From Elysia marginata (lineage: Eukaryota; Mollusca; Gastropoda; Plakobranchidae): a DNA stretch of 30,925 nt. Below the pieces are notes generated by a model. That model ran no database searches, was not told where the DNA came from, and saw only the letters and a list, made by a program, of their open reading frames with translations. The stretch is taken from positions 114,206 through 145,130 of the forward strand of contig BMAT01010317.1 in NCBI GenBank assembly GCA_019649035.1, given 5' to 3'. The position numbers were made by a program, and so were the translations under genes. Shown piece after piece: positions 26,401 to 30,925 of this stretch. The stretch's first letter is position 1. Each line of letters begins with the position of its first letter.

Positions 26401-28417
26401 TTTAAAAAAAATGTGTTTTTTTTTGTGAAAGTAGTTACTATTATTGTTTTTTTTTATTATTAATATTAGTATCATCAAATTGGTTGTATTTCCTATTGTT
26501 GTCATCGATAGACATGCAAGTGACCTTGATTCTGGTGTTGATATTTTTTTTTATCTTTTTTAGATTCAACTTTCAATTAAAAAAACGATTGTCTTGACTG
26601 AGACTATTTTATTACCTTTAAAAGAAACAGAAAGGGAGGAAAAGAACACTCTCATGCTTTTTATAATTTGACATTTAAAAAAGAGATAACTACCTAAAAG
26701 TTTTAATGTATGCGTCTAATCTAGTAGTTTTCAACTGCAAACGGATGCTTCCTTAATCCAGTTTAGTTTCCTTATGCTTTTTGGGTTGTTTTTGACACTT
26801 TGACAAAATGATAGGCAACCTGGGTAAATCAGACAAAATAAGTTAAGATCAAATTTGTTTTAGTGGACTTGAAATACAAGACCTAATATAATGAAAATCT
26901 CTTTAAATTTGCTTTGAAATAAAGTGACTTGCGATAATAATTTTGCAATCTCGTCAAATAAAAATTTGAAGAAAATGTTAAAAACTCAATACAAAATTTT
27001 AACCAATTGTGCATGACTGTTAAGTCAGTTGATTACATGATAACGAAAAGCTGAAGGGTGCGAAAAATGGGAAGGAGGCAAACAAAATCTTACATAGTGA
27101 AAGCGCACGTTTTAGTGTCTTTATCTAAAAATTTTTTAGTAAGTTGGCGGCTTATAGGCCTACCGGTATCCAAATGACAAAATTTGAATCCATGTTTAAT
27201 GTATAACGCTTTAATATCTTAGTTTAGCAACAAGTAGCATATTTACAGTTTTACTTTTGTAACCTTTCAAGCTTTATCTAGATGTTGTTTTTTTTTCGAA
27301 AACAAAACTCATGCAACCAACTTACATTTTTAACTATTCTTTATGCTTTATATAACAAGCCAATATATAGCCAAAATATTGTGTGACTGTTGTTTTCCTA
27401 ACTCCAAAATTATTTCCGAGAAAAAAAACAGGCCTTTATAGAAATATTTTCAACATCAAAATGCGAAAACATAATCTGATCTGACCATAACTATTTACCT
27501 CAGAACTCAAAGCAGCAGGAGTTATTGGCAATAGGAAGCCCTATTTCTTTTCCGATTCTATGGGAACGAGCACCTTGCCTTCCACAGTCCGGCCGAAGCT
27601 TGCCCAGTTCCTACCGTCACATGAAGGGATCAGTCCACCAGGCAGAGGGATTTATATTGGTCTATCGGGTACTGTCTGACATTCTTTTATCCAAAAATTT
27701 TTGGCAGTGGGTGGACATAAGTGCTACCTCCACCTTAACTTCACAGACGGCGAGGGTTTATCTTTAGGTGAATTGTATTATATGACTTGTAAGTTCGTAA
27801 GGCCGATGCAGTTTGTGCGGCATAATTATGTAGGTGCTGCGTATACTTTTCGTCATTGATTCTATAGTCAGTAATTAAAACAAAGCATTTACATGATGCA
27901 AATACTTTACAATTTTGAGACGGCTGAAAAGACAATGGTTGATAGCATCGATAAGTGATTATAATTTTTTTTAAAATATGATTTAAAGACAATTTTTAAA
28001 GTGTCATGTAGAAATAATTTAAAGTGAGATTTTTATGGTGCGAACATCATGAAATAATCTATGAATATGTCAAAAGTCAGTCTCAATGGTTGATAGAGAA
28101 AAATTCTAGAAACATTGACTAAACTGCTAAAAAGCAAATTTGTTAAAGTGTTATTAAAATCAATTGTAGTTTAGTTGCCCGTTTTCATCTCTTAAAATTT
28201 TTTAAAAGCTTTGTATCCCAGACCTCTATCACATGATTTTTTTTTTAAAAAGTGTTTATTGAGTCTGAGTAGCTAAATCCTTGTAAAAAAAGGGAATGTC
28301 ATACTATACAACTTACTTTAATACTGTGCTCTGAAATAGAGCATGAGGTTTATTGCTTTTCACAGGATTTCTTTAAGTTAGTTTTTTGTTGAACTTCATT
28401 TATAACTGCGTTGTATA
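26401..28417. other. Intergenic AT-rich stretch with one gene-like island
   Basis: Mostly AT-rich sequence with no recognisable gene. The exception is 27520-27770, which is less AT-rich and partly open on both strands but matches no family I recognise. A 30-bp motif containing CCGGTATCCAAA at 27162 recurs at 24334. Confidence 0.6.
27520..27770. pseudogene. Gene-like island of unknown identity
   Basis: On the plus strand a frame reads from about 27525 to 27767 (SFPILWERAPCLPQSGRSLP and so on). On the minus strand another frame reads LIPSCDGRNWASFGRTVEGK followed by VLVPIESEKK-stop, and a third minus frame ends IGLPIANNSCCFEF-stop beside a good donor (GAG|GTAAAT). The readings conflict and none has a known domain. 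It may be a fragment of an exon or a transposon. Confidence 0.3.
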
Positions 28418-28444
28418 CATCATCATCATCATCATCATCATCAG
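28418..28444. repeat. (ATC)n tail of the minus-strand LINE
   Basis: Eight to nine ATC units directly after the 3' coding end of the LINE; probably the element's own tail rather than an independent microsatellite. Confidence 0.9.
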
Positions 28445-29046
28445 GTGCCTTGCCTGGAGCAGGCATTGGCGGTCATGGTTTTCCAAATCTGTCGCTCACA
28501 AGAGAACCTCATGAACTAGCTTCTTGTATGCTGCTCCAGGTTTGTCGACATAAGTTGTTCTTTGGCGTCCACGGCTTTTCTTTCCATTGATCTTCCCTGT
28601 CATCGCAAGATGCTCAATCCCTCGTGCTCTGTAGATATGGCCTGTGAGCTTCATTTGTCTTCTTCTGATTGTACTGTAAAGTGATCTTCCTGTATGTGCC
28701 ATATCAAGTATCTCGTCGTTGGTCTTTTTATCTTTCCACGACACTTTTAATATTCTCTTAATAAACCACATCTCTGCCGCTTCTACTTTTTTCTTAAGAG
28801 TGTTGTTCATTGTCCAGCATTCGCAGCCATATATAAGAACAGACCAAACATATGCTTTTAAAATTCTTATTTTTTTATCCATGTGTATATTTCTGTTGGT
28901 CATGAGTGGCGACAGCTTTTTGAAGGTTGTTTTTGATGTGATTATTCGCTTTCTTATCTCGGTTTCACATTTTCCATCAGATGTCAACATATATCCCAGA
29001 TACTTGAACTGATTAACTTGTTTGACTTGTGTTCCATTACTCCTAA
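28418..29046 (-). mobile_element. 5'-truncated LINE 3' end with ATG-repeat tail
   Basis: The minus-strand frame from about 29046 to 28496 encodes the C-terminal part of a non-LTR reverse transcriptase. Key segments are QVNQFKYLGYMLTSDGK, RILKAYVWSVLIYGCECW, KVEAAEMWFIKRIL, RRQMKLTGHIYRARG and GRQRTTYVD. A frameshift near 28495 precedes the expected end (ERQIWKTMTANACSRQGT, stop near 28443). The coding end runs directly into (ATG)n on the minus strand, the type of short tandem 3' tail many LINEs carry. A stop upstream (near 29047) and the lost 5' end show it is a dead copy. Confidence 0.92.
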
Positions 29047-29542
29047 TTGGTTATATACAATCATTAAGGTAAATGATTCAATCCACAAAAAAAAACAAAC
29101 ATAAGTGTTCTACCTACTCAAAATCTAAAATTGTGTTTATATTTGATAATTTCATAAAATGATATTGCACTGCTAACCGCAATGACATTAGCCACACAAA
29201 ATGACGCATGTATAAGACTTCGTACGACATTTGAAAGCTCCACCATATCATACTATATAGAGAGACCAGAGATACACTCCAATTTACTTGCTTTAGCCAC
29301 GCCAAGTTTAGATAAGAAGACAAGGGTATGTCCTCAAAATTGACAGGTAATTTGTTTGATTTTTCATGAAGAAAAGAAGCCGCGCACGAAGTGCGATTAC
29401 GGACAGTGTAGTGACATAAGTCCAAAGGGGGATGACTAGACCGTTCTAAGTTTGCAGGTCGATTTTACTTATTGTATGTTTCTGCTTAAAATTAAGTTAT
29501 CTGCAGCAGAGCTTTCTTTAGACTACTAAAAGGGCGCTCACA

Positions 29543-29591
<49 letters not shown>

Positions 29592-30766
29592 CTGTATGTG
29601 ACTGTTTCCCTGTCTCTCATTCTCTCTCTATCTCTATCTGTCTCTTTTCCTGGCTTTCTCTTTCAACCCCCTTTCCTCTTTGCATCTGTGTCTTTTTGTG
29701 TTCGACTACCCCTCTCTCAAGATCATATTCGTATTTAAATCTCTTTTCCAACTCTTTCATCCCACTCGTTTCTTTCCTATTAACAGGTAACTCTTAAATC
29801 TCTCCAAATCTGTCATGACTGAATCTATATCTGTCATTCTCTCTTGTCCATGTAATATTTTTCACTCTCTTTTTATTGAAATATGTCAGCTTTTTTAATC
29901 AATTTTATTACCTTTATTGGCACTTAGAGCCTTTTGTACTATATCTTTATTGTTATTAATAGCATTGATTAATCCTCATAAATAATAACTTGTTCTAAAA
30001 ATGTTTGTTCTAAGTCTTCAACTTCAAGGGTGCATGATTATCGTTGACACCCATGACGCAAAAAAGTTCACTCGCAGTTATATTATATATTATTGTGGTT
30101 CAAAATGACGTCAAAGTTTGAAATTCATTTTTTATCTTATTGAAATATTTTGAATTGTTCCGCTTTGGAGTTTGTGGTTGGTGCCCACCACAAATGTTGT
30201 TGAGGGCACTTCAAGCCTTGGCAAGAAACCCTTATGTTAAAATCTGCATTTATTCATGGATATTTCAAAGATAACGGCTGAAAAAAAGAGAATCAAGTGG
30301 CATCCTAATAAAACTCTCCTGCTGTAGCTCCTACTAACCGAGATAGTTGAGAAAAGAACTTTAAATTTGCAGGTCATCTTTAATCCTTTTTTCCCCATTA
30401 TGCTTGTTAATTATACTGCTATATAAATAGGAGTGGACATATCGGATGTTTTTGTTTATTCATCATTATAAAAGGGTGAAAACTTAATTCCACCTTAATC
30501 TTTCTTCGAAATTGTTCTGCTTCTTTGTTTCATTTCTGTTCTAGCCTAAAGTCTTGCTTTTCTGTTTTATTTTTGTTTTCTTTTGAGACTTTCCTCACTT
30601 TTTTCTTCTTTTGGAAGGCATTGTTTGTGGCCTTTTGGGTTGCTTATTTGCCTTAATACTTATGCTTCCAACCCTACGTTTCCTCATTTTCTTCCTCATT
30701 CTGTCTCTTTTTCTCATTTTCCCCATTGTTTTTTTTTCAGTCTATCTCTCTTCTTCTTTTTATCTG
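29047..30766. other. Intergenic, no gene; CT-rich tracts
   Basis: No coding feature is recognised. It includes the (TC)n tract, an extended imperfect CT-rich region to about 30000, and a second pyrimidine-rich region at 30480-30780 whose overlapping ORFs are low-complexity artefacts. Confidence 0.7.
29547..29588. repeat. (TC)n microsatellite
   Basis: About 21 perfect TC units, followed by a further 400 bp of imperfect CTCT-rich sequence. Confidence 0.97.
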
Positions 30767-30925
30767 ACTGACTTAGTGCCGTGGCGCATCCCAGTTCTCT
30801 GTCTGCGACGCTTCGGCAGCTCTCTCTATCTTTACCGTCATTTCATGCCACTGCCTTCGATCTTGTGCGAGTGCAGTGATCTTATCCAGCTCATCAGATG
30901 AATGGAGTCTGATTTCATCGTCAAT
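30767..30925 (-). mobile_element. LINE ORF2 C-terminal fragment running off the right edge
   Basis: Read on the minus strand from the window edge, the frame gives IDDEIRLHSSDELDKITALA, then QDRRQWHEMTVKIERAAEAS, and stops near 30775. The L-A-Q-D-R-x-x-W motif close to the terminus is typical of LINE reverse transcriptase C-termini in invertebrates. A GTCAGTCAG repeat follows the stop. Only the 3' end is in the window, so whether the element is intact cannot be judged. Confidence 0.75.

Noticed and set aside
28719-29012. Plus-strand hydrophobic ORF
   Set aside because: It is the antisense shadow of the minus-strand LINE.
30583-30901. Two overlapping hydrophobic Phe/Ser-rich ORFs
   Set aside because: They arise from pyrimidine-rich low-complexity DNA and run into the antisense of a LINE fragment.

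Overview
This is animal (metazoan) genomic DNA. It is AT-rich, most coding sequence is in short exons with GT-AG introns, and the rest is littered with LINE and tRNA-derived SINE remnants and microsatellites. Discoidin, EGF and laminin-G-like modules combined with this repeat content suggest a lophotrochozoan, most plausibly a mollusc; that placement is inference. No prokaryotic gene, rRNA or CRISPR array is visible.

The left two thirds (1-21581) is one large gene on the minus strand. I assembled 24 coding exons by joining splice sites whose phases agree at every junction. The start codon is at 21581, and the open frame runs 4867 nt (about 1622 residues) and leaves the window through the intron left of 422. 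The product starts with a signal peptide, followed by two copies of the block [F5/8 type C (discoidin) - EGF - LamG-like], with a Thr/Pro mucin-like exon between the blocks. Further tandem LamG-like domains follow (numbers 3, 4 and 5, the last incomplete). All visible parts are extracellular, so it is either secreted or the N-terminal part of a membrane protein whose anchor lies outside the window. I do not recognise a named orthologue. The combination recalls Caspr/neurexin IV and MFGE8/EDIL3 only in domain type, not in order.

Introns hold a 5'-truncated LINE in opposite orientation (16897-17800), a tRNA-derived SINE (9531-9692), a 50-bp tandem repeat (1691-1832), a CAT microsatellite (20923-21063) and otherwise AT-rich sequence with no recognisable feature.

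The right third (21582-30925) is the 5' flank of the gene and is mostly transposon debris: a decayed LINE reverse transcriptase (about 24420-25870), a second SINE (26091-26400), a minus-strand LINE 3' end with a CAT tail (28418-29046), a long CT-rich tract (29547-30000) and another LINE C-terminus running off the right edge (30767-30925). Two stretches stay unexplained: a frame with few stops at 22179-22661 and a gene-like island at 27520-27770.

The most interesting object is the mosaic gene itself. Its domain order, exon-phase symmetry, a GC-AG intron required by phase, and a Thr-rich insertion inside one LamG domain make it a candidate undescribed adhesion or recognition protein.
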